From positions 6,266,580 to 6,330,579 of the forward strand of contig NZ_AP025018.1 in assembly GCF_019977735.1 (NCBI RefSeq): 64,000 nucleotides of DNA. Reading direction: 5' to 3'. The number at the start of each line of letters is the position of its first letter. Position 1 is the first letter of the stretch. This DNA is from Calothrix sp. PCC 7716 (GTDB taxonomy: Bacteria > Cyanobacteriota > Cyanobacteriia > Cyanobacteriales > Nostocaceae). Position numbers and translations under genes: made by a program. The notes beneath the pieces were generated by a model. That model saw nothing but the letters and a program-made list of their open reading frames with translations. It was not told where the DNA came from and did no database searches. Below, in pieces: positions 44,079-54,172 of this stretch.

Positions 44079-44422
44079 AAAACTTAATTCTCCTACTTTT
44101 TAATTCTTAGTAATGCTACTTATATTTACCACAGACATGCAGAGAAAACAGAGATAAGAGTAAAAAATTTTGAGGAACGGCGCCATTGTATGTTGAGTTC
44201 CGTTCCTCCACCCAACCCAAATTTTATATACTGGTATGCGACAATTGGGATTTAGACAGGTGGTATCCGCTCAATAAGTAGGGGGTAGCGGCAATGTGGG
44301 AGCGCAGGGTGCCTTCCAAATAGTAAAGTAAACATGTCGTCATGTTCAGGCAATGATGACTCGATATAATCAATGGCGCCAGTAAGCCTTCATGATTTTT
44401 GGTAAATTTCTGCGTTGAAAAC

Positions 44423-44965
44423 TTATCCTGCCGCTTCAAGCGATTGTCGAATGTCTTTGAAGAGCAAAAGCAGATGCAGGGGATTAGTTGGGGATTCTTC
44501 CATGCCGAATTTGAGGTAAAAGGTGCGGGCTTCCTCGTCTTTGGCATGGACAAGAAAAGCGCGACCGCCAATGGTTTCTGCCCCCGCCAGGGAGCGGCGT
44601 AGCGCGTTGCGAAACATGGCTTTGCCTAATCCTTTTCCCTGTTCGCCACTGTCTATAGCAAACCGCGCCATAAGGATAACCGGCACGGGATAACGCCCCT
44701 GCCCTTTCATTACACGAGCGGGGGCATCGTCCGGCGATATGGACGCAGGGGCAAGGCTGTAGTAGCCGATGACGCGCTCATCGGCGCGGGTCAGGACATA
44801 GGTTCTGGCTCCGCCGCTTGCCTGATTTTGCAAAGCGTATTTAGTCAGGAAATCATTAAGTGGCGGCTTGCCACAATCGAAATCCGCAATTATATGACTT
44901 TTGGCAAGCAGAGTAGGCTCATTTAAAGGCTCATTTTGCATTAAAACAATTCCAGTTCCTTGCAT
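44423..44965 (-). CDS. tacT: GNAT acetyltransferase toxin of a TacAT-type pair
   Basis: 180 residues with a GNAT fold. The opening LAKSHIIADFDCGKPPLNDFL and the later YYSLAPASI, ILMARFAID and EQGKGLGKAMFRNALRR (acetyl-CoA loop) match TacT/AtaT-type toxins, which acetylate the amino group of charged tRNAs and block translation. The start overlaps the stop of the antitoxin gene (TAATG). The DNA is clearly richer in G+C than the window average, pointing to transfer from proteobacteria. Confidence 0.9.
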   Translation of the reverse strand: MQGTGIVLMQNEPLNEPTLLAKSHIIADFDCGKPPLNDFLTKYALQNQASGGARTYVLTRADERVIGYYSLAPASISPDDAPARVMKGQGRYPVPVILMARFAIDSGEQGKGLGKAMFRNALRRSLAGAETIGGRAFLVHAKDEEARTFYLKFGMEESPTNPLHLLLLFKDIRQSLEAAG

Positions 44966-45246
44966 TAAAACGGTTCTTGTTCGCTAAAGAGCCGCTGTAA
45001 TTCTGGAACGACTTTCGGCGGCGCGTCAAGACGTTCGCAGAACGCTTCCCACTGGTCAGGCGGCAAGGGAAACTCAGTTTGATGCATAAGAATAGCGTTC
45101 GCGGCATCAAGCGATGCTTGTAGTACAAACTTGCTTATATTCGTGTGCCGGACTCGTGCCGCTTCTGCCAGTATTGCCTTTTCTGGCTCCGTTGCACGAA
45201 TGGAAAGCCGCGTTTCTTTTGGCGTAGCGGCTGCTGCCTCAAACAT
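44965..45246 (-). CDS. tacA: DUF1778 (TacA-type) antitoxin
   Basis: 93 residues starting MFEAAAATPKETRLSIRATE. The ribbon-helix-helix DNA-binding part (ETRLSIRATEPEKAILAEAA) is followed by a tail (LPPDQWEAFCERLDAPP) that neutralises the acetyltransferase. DUF1778 proteins also repress their own operon. I chose ATG at 45246 over a longer upstream frame (to 45291) because the family starts here. It is coupled to the toxin by a one-base overlap. Confidence 0.9.
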   Translation of the reverse strand: MFEAAAATPKETRLSIRATEPEKAILAEAARVRHTNISKFVLQASLDAANAILMHQTEFPLPPDQWEAFCERLDAPPKVVPELQRLFSEQEPF

Positions 45247-45992
45247 GACTTTTCTCCTATGGGTCTCTTTGTATTCCCAATGTACACCCAATTAATTAAA
45301 ACTGCAATCTATATTATTACTGGTAATTTTTGATGGATTGTAGCTCGCGCGAGTTTTAATAATTTATACCTCAGTAACTATTACTCTGTAGTAAAAACAA
45401 TCACATGCAATCACCGCTCGGCGCCGTTGAAGATGAGATTGTTAGCTAATCCAGACTTTTAAGTTTTATTACATACATGAATGTGTATATGAAAATAATG
45501 ATATACGAATGTCATCTACTCAAAACTACCTCAAAATAAACTTATTTTTTATATTCAAAGTTGCGTTTTAGAGCATTTATAGGCTTTTATAAAAACTGCC
45601 ACAACTATAGTTGCTACTGTATATAATATAAATTTAATCCATATAGAATCAGGAAGTTTCAGGACAGTAACCCGTAGACTGATTACTAACTTCCGACACC
45701 AGTACATTCGATGATGCAAGCGTAAAAGTTATTTCCCCAGCAGATAATACTCGTTGACCACGCGCGCATTGTACATGTTCAGAATGCCTATCTGCAATCC
45801 ACAACTGCTCATCAACATCTATAATAACTGTCATTCTGAACGCAGTGTAAACGTAAACGGAGTTTTCCCGTTATCCCAAAGGATATCCACTTATGGTAGG
45901 ATAAAATCTCGTGGAGATGCTTCGTTCCTCAGCATGACAACACAGGAGCATTCTTTTTTTGGCTTACTCTAAAGTATAAAAATTGGGTATTG
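45247..45992. other. Gene-free stretch with GTCAT repeat
   Basis: About 750 bp. A 61-codon minus-strand frame (45649-45834) begins inside the repeat and has no family likeness, so I do not call it. The TacAT promoter must lie at the left end. Confidence 0.5.
45830..45938. repeat. GTCAT-type dispersed inverted repeat
   Basis: Starts GTCATTCTGAACGCAGTG and ends CTCAGCATGAC, like the copy at 33365-33487. Confidence 0.8.
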
Positions 45993-46403
45993 TTAGCTTA
46001 CTTGCTGAGTTGTGGTTTTGTCTTCCCACGGGTCTTCTTCTAGATTTACTGGTTCGCCGACGTAAATAAACGTTTGTTCAACTTCGTGTGATTGGTGAGT
46101 TTGTGGAGTTTTTTCTACTGTAGGTGGGGACGGCGCCTTTTTTGGTGTAGGGGGTGGTTCAATGGGTGGAGCAACTTGTACAATTGCTTGTTCGAGTTGC
46201 GCTAACATTGCTGCACATGAAATTTTTTTGTATTTGTAGGTGACGATTATAGATTCGGCTTGAGGGTTAATGCGAACGTCTGTGACAAAATTTAGTGATT
46301 CGACTAAGCTTTGAAGTTTGCTGTTATAGTTTGTTTCTTCTGCTAATAAGGGAATCACTATACGAATTCGACCTTCGATTGCATGAACTATTTGATAATC
46401 CAT
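45993..46403 (-). CDS. Stand-alone basic HMA-like (CoBaHMA-type) domain protein
   Basis: 136 residues. Residues 1-75 form the same ferredoxin-like domain as the N-termini of the P-type ATPases at 54782 and 59891: VHAIEGRIRIVIPLLAEET, then VTDVRINPQAESIIVTYKY. It lacks the CxxC metal site of true HMA domains and is rich in basic residues on the first strand, which fits the CoBaHMA family described around calcyanin. The remaining 60 residues are proline-rich and acidic (PPIEPPPTPKKAPSPPTVEK), probably a flexible tail. The family name is from memory of the pattern and needs a profile search. Confidence 0.75.
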   Translation of the reverse strand: MDYQIVHAIEGRIRIVIPLLAEETNYNSKLQSLVESLNFVTDVRINPQAESIIVTYKYKKISCAAMLAQLEQAIVQVAPPIEPPPTPKKAPSPPTVEKTPQTHQSHEVEQTFIYVGEPVNLEEDPWEDKTTTQQVS

Positions 46404-46450
46404 AATTATATAAGGCTTTTATAAAATTAAATTGATAGTTACAGAGTACA

Positions 46451-46657
46451 TTACGCTGGGGTTGGGATAAGTGTATTTCTGATTAAAGCTATTAGCTGCG
46501 CGAATAGTTCTGATATTACTTCCATAATCCACTCGGTAATTATAGCAGCTACGAATTCTACAAAGAAGGTGACAAATGCCTCAACTAGTACTTCAATCAC
46601 CCATTTGGCAACATATCCGGCAATTATCTCTGTTAACGACACGATTAAACAAGCCAT
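46451..46657 (-). CDS. Small amphipathic membrane protein
   Basis: 68 residues, almost entirely hydrophobic with regularly spaced glutamates (IIAGYVAKWVIEVLVEAF; FFVEFVAAIITEWIMEVISE). The spacing would place acidic residues on one face of long helices. There is no known family. It lies 48 bp upstream of the HMA-like protein gene on the same strand and is probably cotranscribed, which suggests a membrane partner of that protein. Confidence 0.65.
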   Translation of the reverse strand: MACLIVSLTEIIAGYVAKWVIEVLVEAFVTFFVEFVAAIITEWIMEVISELFAQLIALIRNTLIPTPA

Positions 46658-46940
46658 AAGTTACCCTAATATAAATGTTAGATTTGTTTTTGAATTAATT
46701 TTGTTTAATATATAGTTTATTCATCTAGAGCTAATCGTACCAAAGTTGTTGGACTTTAATTGTCACAGTTTGTAACAATTTTTGTTTTAGGACAAGCGGT
46801 TAATTATGTCAAGGGCAATCAAGGAGCGCCGATTTTTGATGTTAAAACTGGTTACAACTTGACTTTTAAAGCAGGTTAAATTCTTGAAAGATGCTACCAT
46901 AAAGGAAAACTGCGCCCTTCGTTCGCGACTCATAACTTTA

Positions 46941-47028
46941 GATGCTTCGTACCTCAGCATGACAATTAAGATGCTTCGTACCTCAGCATGACATATTAAG
47001 ATGCTTCGTACCTCAGCATGACAATTAA
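46941..47028. repeat. 29-30-bp tandem repeat, three units
   Basis: GATGCTTCGTACCTCAGCAT followed by GACAATTAA, three times (starts 46941, 46970, 47000). It is the amplified right half of a GTCAT element. Its last copy supplies the stop codon of the minus-strand ABC1 kinase gene. Confidence 0.88.
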
Positions 47029-48866
47029 GATGGTTTGTTGAAGAGTCGGTGGAGGGTTCGTTGGAGTACTGTGTTGGCAAGATAATGACCTAGTTGATGA
47101 GTTTGTGGTTTGACGAGGATTTTGGTTATTGCTTGCGTTAGTTTTATAAAGTTAAATCCTGGGGAGTCTTGCAGTAATTTCCAGATGTTTTTGATGTAGC
47201 TTAGTGTTTGGGGGTCTATACCTGTGACTGGGTTGGAATAAGGAGAATCTATTTGCATTTGTAAGAGTACGTTTGCTCTGTATAATACTGTTTCGCCCAA
47301 GGTGTCGAAAATTTGGATTAGTTCCGAAGCTAAACGGGTACGAATATATTCTCCTCTGTCTGAGAATAATAATTCTATTCCTTGGTCTAAGGCTGAGTTC
47401 AGGTTATAGTCGTTATGATTACGAGCGTTACTTAAAAGTCTTTCTAAACGGTTCCAACGAAAACTACCGTCTTTGAATAGTAAGTTATTTAGAGATGTTC
47501 TTAGTTCTGGCGCCGGGTCGGTTAATAAACGTTTGGCGATGTAGGGGTATGCTGATACTAATATTTTGAAGTCGGGGTCTATTTTCATGGCGATTCCTTC
47601 TAATGCTACCAGCGCGCGGATGATGAGGGCGTAGTATGCTGGTACTTGGAAGGAGTGTTCGTACATTAGTTCGGAAAGCTTTTGGATAATAACTTGAAAA
47701 TTTAACTCGGCTACATTGGAGATTAATGCATCGTTAAATAATTTTGTCAAGGCGCCACGAACAGGAGTTACATCTACATCGGGTGGTAAAAAATCTAAGT
47801 CTACATAATCTTGGACTAAAGCTGTAAAGTCTCGATTAACTATATGAACTAGGGCATTTATTAAAGCATATCGTTGATATGGTTCTATGTAGCTCATCAT
47901 GCCGAAGTCTAGATAAGCTAGTTTGCCGTTTTCCATTGCCAGTAAGTTACCTGGGTGGGGGTCAGCGTGGAAAAAGCCGTGTTCTAATAGCTGCCGTAGT
48001 GTACACTGAATACCTACTTCAACTAAATGACGCGCGTCGATGCCTTGAGTTTGAATTTCTGATAAATTAGTTAATTTTGTTCCCTGTATCCACTCCATTG
48101 TTAATACGCGACGGTTGGTATATTGCCAGTAAATTTTTGGCACGTATACATCAGTAATATTACTATAAAGACTGGCAAATTTTTCGGCGTTGTTACCTTC
48201 TTGGATATAGTCCATTTCTTCATATAAACGGGCGCCGAATTCATCTAATATAGCAACTAGGTTACTACGAATTTTGCTAAAACGTTTTTCTATCCAGAGA
48301 GTTAACCCTCGCAGGATATACATGTCTAAAGCAATTTTTTCTGCTAGGTCGGGACGCTGTACTTTTACAGCTACTGTCTCTCCGGTTTTTAGTTTGCCTT
48401 TATATACTTGTCCTAAAGATGCTGCTGCTACTGGTTCTAAAGTTAATTCTGCGTATATTTGGTCTGGTGTGGCGCCTAATTCTTCTAAGATAAATTGATG
48501 TGCAATTTTGGTAGGAAATGCTGGTAGTTCGTCTTGAAGTTTGGCGAGTTCATCAAGGTAAGCTGTTGGTAGTAAGTCGGGACGGGTAGATAATGCTTGA
48601 CCTACTTTGATGTAAGCGGTTCCAAGGTTTGTTAGGTGTTGTCGTAGTTTTATTGCTAGATGGTGGTGTTTTATTTGGGGTTTTAATCGTATTATTCTAT
48701 ACCACCACCATTGAGCGGCGAAGCTAATTATAGGAAGCAATATTTCTAGCCACCGTTTTATTACTTGTATTTTGTTTGATTCAAATTTCTGAGCTATTGC
48801 TTCTGGGTCATAGCGGAGTGGTTGAGTAGAAATTTGAATTGCAATAGGTTGATTTTTGAGTTCCAT
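47025..48866 (-). CDS. ABC1/UbiB-family atypical kinase
   Basis: 613 residues. Family motifs: YIKVGQALSTRPDLLP (KxGQ), AAASLGQVYKG (A-rich loop replacing the P-loop), VAVKVQRPD (catalytic Lys), FFHADPHPGNL (catalytic loop) and YLDFGMMS (metal-binding DFG). The C-terminus has further helices. Members support quinone or prenyl-lipid metabolism and membrane homeostasis; in cyanobacteria and plastids they affect plastoquinone and tocopherol. The 3' end merges with a repeat, as the stop TAA lies in it. It is upstream of the small membrane and HMA-like genes on the same strand, about 370 bp apart. Confidence 0.92.
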   Translation of the reverse strand: MELKNQPIAIQISTQPLRYDPEAIAQKFESNKIQVIKRWLEILLPIISFAAQWWWYRIIRLKPQIKHHHLAIKLRQHLTNLGTAYIKVGQALSTRPDLLPTAYLDELAKLQDELPAFPTKIAHQFILEELGATPDQIYAELTLEPVAAASLGQVYKGKLKTGETVAVKVQRPDLAEKIALDMYILRGLTLWIEKRFSKIRSNLVAILDEFGARLYEEMDYIQEGNNAEKFASLYSNITDVYVPKIYWQYTNRRVLTMEWIQGTKLTNLSEIQTQGIDARHLVEVGIQCTLRQLLEHGFFHADPHPGNLLAMENGKLAYLDFGMMSYIEPYQRYALINALVHIVNRDFTALVQDYVDLDFLPPDVDVTPVRGALTKLFNDALISNVAELNFQVIIQKLSELMYEHSFQVPAYYALIIRALVALEGIAMKIDPDFKILVSAYPYIAKRLLTDPAPELRTSLNNLLFKDGSFRWNRLERLLSNARNHNDYNLNSALDQGIELLFSDRGEYIRTRLASELIQIFDTLGETVLYRANVLLQMQIDSPYSNPVTGIDPQTLSYIKNIWKLLQDSPGFNFIKLTQAITKILVKPQTHQLGHYLANTVLQRTLHRLFNKPS

Positions 48867-48886
48867 AATTGTTTCTTCTATAATTT

Positions 48887-48920
48887 AATCCCCCCAACCC
48901 CCCTTAGTAAGGGGGGCTAA
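48887..48920. repeat. C-rich dispersed inverted repeat
   Basis: AATCCCCCCAACCCCCCTTA followed by GTAAGGGGGGCTAAG. It is a copy of the repeat at 39926 and lies just upstream of the ABC1 kinase start. Confidence 0.75.
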
Positions 48921-48977
48921 GATTGGGTTTCTTTTTTGTTCTAAGGACTTCCAAATAAAAAAAATACCCAAAAATTT

Positions 48978-49040
48978 CTTGTGGGGTGGGCATCCTTGCC
49001 CGCCCTAGATAAAGAACGGGCAAGGATGCCCATTCCACAA
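48978..49040. repeat. Dispersed hairpin repeat (double hairpin)
   Basis: Left arm CTTGTGGGGTGGGCATCC and right arm GGATGCCCATTCCACAA, each containing an inner stem, arranged as at 1156-1222. It lies just after the end of the calcium-ATPase gene and may terminate it. Confidence 0.78.
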
Positions 49041-49068
49041 CATGGAGAATTAAATTTTTGGAAGTCTC

Positions 49069-51906
49069 TTATTTGCGGGCTTTTAGGAACCAACGGGTGA
49101 ATAGTTTTTCTGCTTCAATCCATACAAAGATGATGGCGCTGAAGCCAACACATATCATTAACTCTGTGAATGTTAGATAATGGGTGCTGAAGAAGTTCCG
49201 TAATGGTTCAACGTAAATTAAGAGCAGTTGCAGTATTGAAGTAAATACTACTGAAAGCAGGATATATGGGTTGGAGAAGGGGTTAATTTCTATAAGCAAG
49301 CGAGTGTTTGAACGAATGGCTAGTGCATGTCCCATTTGTGCTAAACACAAGGTCGTAAATACCATTGTTTTCCATCGGTCTGGGTCGAGTCCACCTTCTG
49401 TGTATGACCTGGTGTAACCATAAGCCCAAGACATCATCGCAATTGTCACTACTGCTAACACGATTCCAATCCGAATCATGTATGTTCCCAACCCCCGTGC
49501 AAAAATGCTTTCTTTCGGATTTTTAGGCGGTTGTTGCATTACTATTGGTCTACCAGGTTCAACTGCTAGAGCTAATGCTGGGACCCCATCTGTTACCAGG
49601 TTCATCCAAAGAATTTGCAGTGGTGATAATGGTACACCTCCTAATCCCATCAACGGCGCCGCTGCAATGGTTAATACTTCTCCAATATTACTTCCAAGAA
49701 TATACCGAATAAAGCGACGAATGTTGATATAAACAACACGTCCTTCTTCTGTAGCTGCAACAATAGTTGAAAAGTTGTCATCTAACAGTACCATGTCACT
49801 GGCTTCTTTGCTGACATCGGTTCCTGTTATTCCCATTGCAACACCGATATCCGCTTGCTTTAGTGCAGGTGCGTCGTTGACTCCATCTCCTGTCATTGCT
49901 ACTACATGACCCCGATGTTGGAGCGCTTGAACTATTTTGAGCTTGTGTTCTGGTGAAACGCGCGCGTATACACTTACTCGGTCTACATGTTGTTCGAGTT
50001 GAGCCATGTCGAATTTCTCTAACTCGCGACCTGTAAGAACTTCGTCCTCTGGTCTAGCAATACCCAAGTCTTCAGCGACTGCTTTCGCTGTTAATTGGTG
50101 GTCACCTGTAATCATTACTGGACGAATACCCGCACTTCGACACCGCGCGACAGCATCCCGTACTTCGGGACGAGGTGCATCGAGCATTCCTACTAACCCC
50201 AACCAAGTTAAGCCATTTTCAGAAGTTTCTTCAGAACCGGATGGTGGTAGTTCTTTTAATAGTTTGTTGGCAAAGCCTAAAACTCTTAATCCTCGTCCTG
50301 CCATTTGGTTGTTTTGTTCCAAAATTTGCGAACGCTGTTGTGAAGTTAAAGGTTCTATTTCATGACCAACTTGAATGTGAGTGCATCGCTCTAAGGTTAA
50401 TTCAGGTGAACCTTTGGTAAACATTAAATAGTTTGTTGCATGTAGATGAAAAGCACTTATTCCGGCGCCGGAACCTTCTGCTTCTACCATTACACTCATG
50501 CGTTTGCGTTCTGAAGAAAATGGAAATTCTGCTACACGAGCAAATCTATTATCTTGTTCGTCTTTACGGAAACCTCCTTTACCTGCTACTGATAATAAGG
50601 CGCCTTCTGTAGGGTCTCCTAAAATTGACCAATCACCATTTTCCTTCTGTAAAATGGCATCATTACATAGTACACAAGCTAGTAACAATGCTTGAAGTTC
50701 TGGATGTGCATTAGAAAGGTGTCTTTTATCTTGCCATTGAAATTCACCATTGGGTGTATATCCTTCCCCTGTAACACGCGCGGTATTGCTATTGGTACAA
50801 ACATTTTGCACTACCATTTTGTTTTGGGTTAAAGTTCCGGTTTTATCGGAACAAATGGTAGTTACTGAACCAAGAGTTTCCACTGCTGGTAATTTACGGA
50901 TAAGCGCGTTCCGCTTCACCATGCGTTGCGTTCCTAGTGCAAGCGTTACTGTAATAACAGCAGGTAAACCTTCTGGTACTACTGCCACTGCCATACTTAG
51001 AGACACTTTTACCAGTTCTTCAAACAAACTGGGATTATATAGAGTACCACCCGCAATTACCAACACTACTAATATTAAGGCGCCTGTCACCAAAACATTA
51101 CCTAGTTGGTTCATGCGTTTTTGCAGTGGTGTAGGTTCAGACTCTACTGACTGCAAAGCACTAGCAATTTTTCCCAATTCGGTTTGCATTCCCGTGCTTG
51201 TTACCAAAACAGTTGCTCGTCCCTGCACTACTTCTGTTCCAGAAAACACAAGATTAATTCGGTCACCTAGAGGTGCATCTTCAGGTAGCTGTACTTCGGC
51301 TTGTTTGTTAACCGCGTGTGCTTCTCCCGTTAAAGCAGATTCTCGAACTTGCAAATTAGCAGCTTCTAATAACCGTCCGTCAGCAGGAACTTTTACACCT
51401 GCTTCAAGTAACATCACATCCCCTGGCACAAGTTCTTTCGATTCGACTTCTAGTGTTTTTCCGTCGCGAATTACTCGTACCTTAGATGATGCCAGATTTT
51501 TTAAAGCAGCTAGAGCTTTTTCGGCGCCGCTTTCTTGGATGTAACCTAACACCCCGTTCAAAATCACTACTACAAAAATAGCGACAGCATCTTTAGGAAA
51601 TACAAACTTGCCTAGAGTGACTGCCTCGCGTATATCCAAAACAGCAGAAATAATTGCTACAGCAATCAACATCAATAACATGATGTTTTTGAACTGGTCC
51701 CAAAGAATTTCTGCGGGAGTACGTGTTCCGCTTTCTACCAGTTCATTTGAGCCATAGCGCTTGAAATATTCTCCAACTTTTGATGTCGTTAAACCAAATG
51801 TGCGGTCGCTTCCCAACCGCTTAAGAGCCTTAACAACTTCTAAGGTATGCCAAGCAGACGTTTCGGTCGGTTGAGCAAACCCAGAGTCTGAAGCAGTAGA
51901 AGTCAT
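49069..51906 (-). CDS. Calcium-type (P2) cation-transporting ATPase
   Basis: 945 residues. The order is an N-terminal cation-ATPase domain, actuator loop ([10 protein letters not shown], equivalent to TGES), phosphorylation site D354-KTGTLTQNK, nucleotide-binding domain (KGSPE), hinge ([21 protein letters not shown]) and C-terminal helices. The membrane motif PEGLP with [17 protein letters not shown] in helix 4 is that of SERCA/PMR1-like Ca or Mn pumps (pacL type). It would export or sequester Ca2+ using ATP. It is part of a long minus-strand run that also includes CaxA. Confidence 0.93.
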   Translation of the reverse strand: MTSTASDSGFAQPTETSAWHTLEVVKALKRLGSDRTFGLTTSKVGEYFKRYGSNELVESGTRTPAEILWDQFKNIMLLMLIAVAIISAVLDIREAVTLGKFVFPKDAVAIFVVVILNGVLGYIQESGAEKALAALKNLASSKVRVIRDGKTLEVESKELVPGDVMLLEAGVKVPADGRLLEAANLQVRESALTGEAHAVNKQAEVQLPEDAPLGDRINLVFSGTEVVQGRATVLVTSTGMQTELGKIASALQSVESEPTPLQKRMNQLGNVLVTGALILVVLVIAGGTLYNPSLFEELVKVSLSMAVAVVPEGLPAVITVTLALGTQRMVKRNALIRKLPAVETLGSVTTICSDKTGTLTQNKMVVQNVCTNSNTARVTGEGYTPNGEFQWQDKRHLSNAHPELQALLLACVLCNDAILQKENGDWSILGDPTEGALLSVAGKGGFRKDEQDNRFARVAEFPFSSERKRMSVMVEAEGSGAGISAFHLHATNYLMFTKGSPELTLERCTHIQVGHEIEPLTSQQRSQILEQNNQMAGRGLRVLGFANKLLKELPPSGSEETSENGLTWLGLVGMLDAPRPEVRDAVARCRSAGIRPVMITGDHQLTAKAVAEDLGIARPEDEVLTGRELEKFDMAQLEQHVDRVSVYARVSPEHKLKIVQALQHRGHVVAMTGDGVNDAPALKQADIGVAMGITGTDVSKEASDMVLLDDNFSTIVAATEEGRVVYINIRRFIRYILGSNIGEVLTIAAAPLMGLGGVPLSPLQILWMNLVTDGVPALALAVEPGRPIVMQQPPKNPKESIFARGLGTYMIRIGIVLAVVTIAMMSWAYGYTRSYTEGGLDPDRWKTMVFTTLCLAQMGHALAIRSNTRLLIEINPFSNPYILLSVVFTSILQLLLIYVEPLRNFFSTHYLTFTELMICVGFSAIIFVWIEAEKLFTRWFLKARK

Positions 51907-52346
51907 AAAATATTCTCGTCTAATTAAATAAAGAAGTTGAAATTAGAAAGAAGATATTTACACGTGGCATAGGCATCCTGCCTGTGCTAGGCCGAGGTGC
52001 CTGTGCTATTTAATTTGGGTGGGTAAAAGATTGGCAACACCTTTAAGCTTGAAGACTTGCTTTTTCTCTGTCTTTACTTCTTTCTAGTACAAAATACCTC
52101 AATGCTCTCAGCACTATAAATAAGTGCTACAAACATTTCTAATTGGCATTATTAGATATTACAATGAATGGTAACTCGATAGTGTAATGTAAATATAAAT
52201 AAACATAAATTTTCCCTGCTTAATTAGAAGATTGATTTTGCAGTTCTATATTGTAAATTTAGGTATATATATTTACCACAGAGATACAGAGGGAAGAGTA
52301 AGAGAGCATTTAAGTTAATTGGTTCCTAAATTTGTTCTCTCAGTGT
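51907..52346. other. Intergenic stretch upstream of the calcium-ATPase
   Basis: About 440 bp without a gene. It contains a short dispersed hairpin (51964-52003, GGCATAGGCATCCTGCC and CTGTGCTAGGC) and A+T-rich DNA that should hold the ATPase promoter. Confidence 0.5.
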
Positions 52347-52718
52347 TCAGGTAAATTTAATGCATTCCCATTCACCATAGACGGTTTCAGTATTTAGCTT
52401 AATTTGACCCACAGTCAATTCTACACCCTTTGAAGCTGCATAGGCGCCAAATGTTCGTAGAAAAAGCGGCATTGCTATTACACCTCCTGGTAAGCATCCA
52501 GCTAATAGCACAGAGGCGCCAGCCATCATAAGAGATTGTATAAAAGCTTTTAATACTTCTTCGTTGATATTCTCTGTGCGCTCTATAACGACAGAAGCTA
52601 TTAAAGTTGTTTTTCTGGTTTCAACTACTGGCATTGGTAAAATGTTACCATCATTCATCACAACTCTAAACTCTGGCAAGCCGCCGATGCTTCCTAGTTC
52701 AACTATTTTAGTTGCCAT
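52347..52718 (-). CDS. Hypothetical protein with a glycine-rich hydrophobic segment
   Basis: 123 residues starting MATKIVELGSIGGLPEFRVV. The C-terminal half contains MMAGASVLLAGCLPGGVIAM and PLFLRTFGAYAASKG, small-residue-rich helices that could insert in membranes or pack tightly. I know no family. Lying 30 bp after a palindrome and between two calcium transporter genes on the same strand, it may belong to the cation locus. The longer frame to 52763 adds a polar, low-complexity start and is less likely. Confidence 0.6.
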   Translation of the reverse strand: MATKIVELGSIGGLPEFRVVMNDGNILPMPVVETRKTTLIASVVIERTENINEEVLKAFIQSLMMAGASVLLAGCLPGGVIAMPLFLRTFGAYAASKGVELTVGQIKLNTETVYGEWECIKFT

Positions 52719-52764
52719 TATTGTAGTTTGGTGATTGTTATTTTTTTTAGAATACCTGTACATT

Positions 52765-52792
52765 GTAGAGACGTTACATGTAACGTCTCTAC
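52765..52792. terminator. Perfect 28-bp palindrome between caxA and the next gene
   Basis: GTAGAGACGTTACA followed by its exact reverse complement. It lies 4 bp after the CaxA stop codon (minus strand), the usual place for a terminator hairpin. The same sequence occurs at 32064. Confidence 0.6.
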
Positions 52793-52795
52793 AGC

Positions 52796-53968
52796 TTATC
52801 CTGCCATGTCAGGGTGTAAAAAGAATGCTGTAGCTAGCATGAAATAAGTCATTAGTAGAAGTATTCCTTCTAACCAGTTAGAGCGACTGTTCGGTCTGAC
52901 TGAGTTGGTCATCAGAACGGCAATGCCCATTCCTAAGACTGTAAAGTTATCGAAATCAAGATTCATTGGTTTTCCTAGCGCTAAACCAGCAAAAACCAAA
53001 ATTGGAGTTACAAACATTGCTATTTGTAAACTAGAACCTATTGCTACAGACGAGGCTAAGTTCACTTTATTTTTTGTACCGCAAATTCCACAGGTAATGA
53101 TTTCGACGGCGGCGCCAAAGATAGGAAGTAGAATTACACCAGTAAACAAACTTGTCATACCAGTAGTAGCAATTGCTTCTCCTAAGCTATCTACCAGTAC
53201 TTCTGAAACAAACACCAAAACAATTGTTGTTGCTAGCAGTAATCCAATATGCAGTTTTAAGTTATACTTTTCACCTCTCGCTTCACTTCCATAGCTTTCT
53301 GGTTCTGCGTCCTCATCAAGTCCATAGAGATGACTATGAGTTTTCATTGAGAACAGCAACATTAATAAGTAAGATGCAAACAGTAATCCAGAGGCAATGT
53401 ATGAAAACTCATTCGTGGTTTTGATATGTAGCGCCATTGATGTAACTTCTATAGCAGTCGGCGCCAGTAAAAACACAACTACTAAGTTCAATAGAGAAGC
53501 ATTAACGCGGGCAACAGTGCTTAAATGCTCGTGGTTAACACGTGTAGATGAAGAGCGACTACGGATTCCACCCAAAAACAGAGCAAAACCTAAACCTAAA
53601 AGTAAATTGGCAATCATCGAACCCATTAAGCTTGCTTTCACCACATCTATTAAGCCAGCATTGAGCGCAACAACTGAAACAATCATTTCAGTAGCATTAC
53701 CGAAAGTTGCATTCAATAAACCACCCAGAGCAGGCCCAATTTGACTAGCTATCGCTTCTGTAAAGTTGGCTGTCCACGCAGCTAAAGGAATTATTGCTAA
53801 CCCAGCCGTTAAGAATACAATCTTAGGACTGACATTTAAGTGGTGTAAAATTAAGCATAGAGGAACAAATACCAGCATCCGTAATAGAAAAGCATCTTTA
53901 CGCGACATGGAAGCTGGTTTAGCGGATTTTTTCCTTAATGCTAGTTTATTTAACTTTGTAGTAGACAT
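52796..53968 (-). CDS. caxA: Calcium/proton antiporter
   Basis: 390 residues with about eleven membrane helices. Both alpha repeats of the Ca2+:cation antiporter superfamily are visible: GLLNATFGNATEMIVSVVAL (GNATE) in the first half and LPIFGAAVEIITCGICG (GAAVE) in the second, with an acidic stretch between (LYGLDEDAEPESYGSEARGE). It exchanges cytoplasmic Ca2+ for protons and contributes to calcium and salt tolerance. It is the second calcium transporter of this run; the Usp gene lies upstream. Confidence 0.93.
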   Translation of the reverse strand: MSTTKLNKLALRKKSAKPASMSRKDAFLLRMLVFVPLCLILHHLNVSPKIVFLTAGLAIIPLAAWTANFTEAIASQIGPALGGLLNATFGNATEMIVSVVALNAGLIDVVKASLMGSMIANLLLGLGFALFLGGIRSRSSSTRVNHEHLSTVARVNASLLNLVVVFLLAPTAIEVTSMALHIKTTNEFSYIASGLLFASYLLMLLFSMKTHSHLYGLDEDAEPESYGSEARGEKYNLKLHIGLLLATTIVLVFVSEVLVDSLGEAIATTGMTSLFTGVILLPIFGAAVEIITCGICGTKNKVNLASSVAIGSSLQIAMFVTPILVFAGLALGKPMNLDFDNFTVLGMGIAVLMTNSVRPNSRSNWLEGILLLMTYFMLATAFFLHPDMAG

Positions 53969-53992
53969 TGCTTTGCCTTAATTTAAGCTATT

Positions 53993-54057
53993 AGAAACCG
54001 GGTTTCTTTAGATACCTTGTAATGACAACAATGATTATGCGTAGAAACCCGGTTTCT
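53993..54057. repeat. AGAAACCGGGTTTCT palindromes, two copies
   Basis: AGAAACCGGGTTTCT at 53993 and AGAAACCCGGTTTCT at 54043, 50 bp apart. A third, imperfect copy is near 62203. This is another short dispersed palindrome of filamentous cyanobacteria. Confidence 0.75.
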
Positions 54058-54172
54058 TTGCATAAATCCTGATATAATTGAATGTAAACATCTTGATTGC
54101 AGCAGCAAGATGTTAGATTCTGATTGGAATGCTAAAGGGTATTTGTTGGGAATAATTAAAAAAATAGATATG

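Noticed and set aside
45649-45834. 61-codon minus-strand frame
   Set aside because: It starts inside a dispersed repeat and has no family likeness or start signal.
46941-47028. Possible CRISPR or iteron array
   Set aside because: Three adjacent units equal to half of a dispersed GTCAT repeat, lying at a gene end, with no replication gene nearby.
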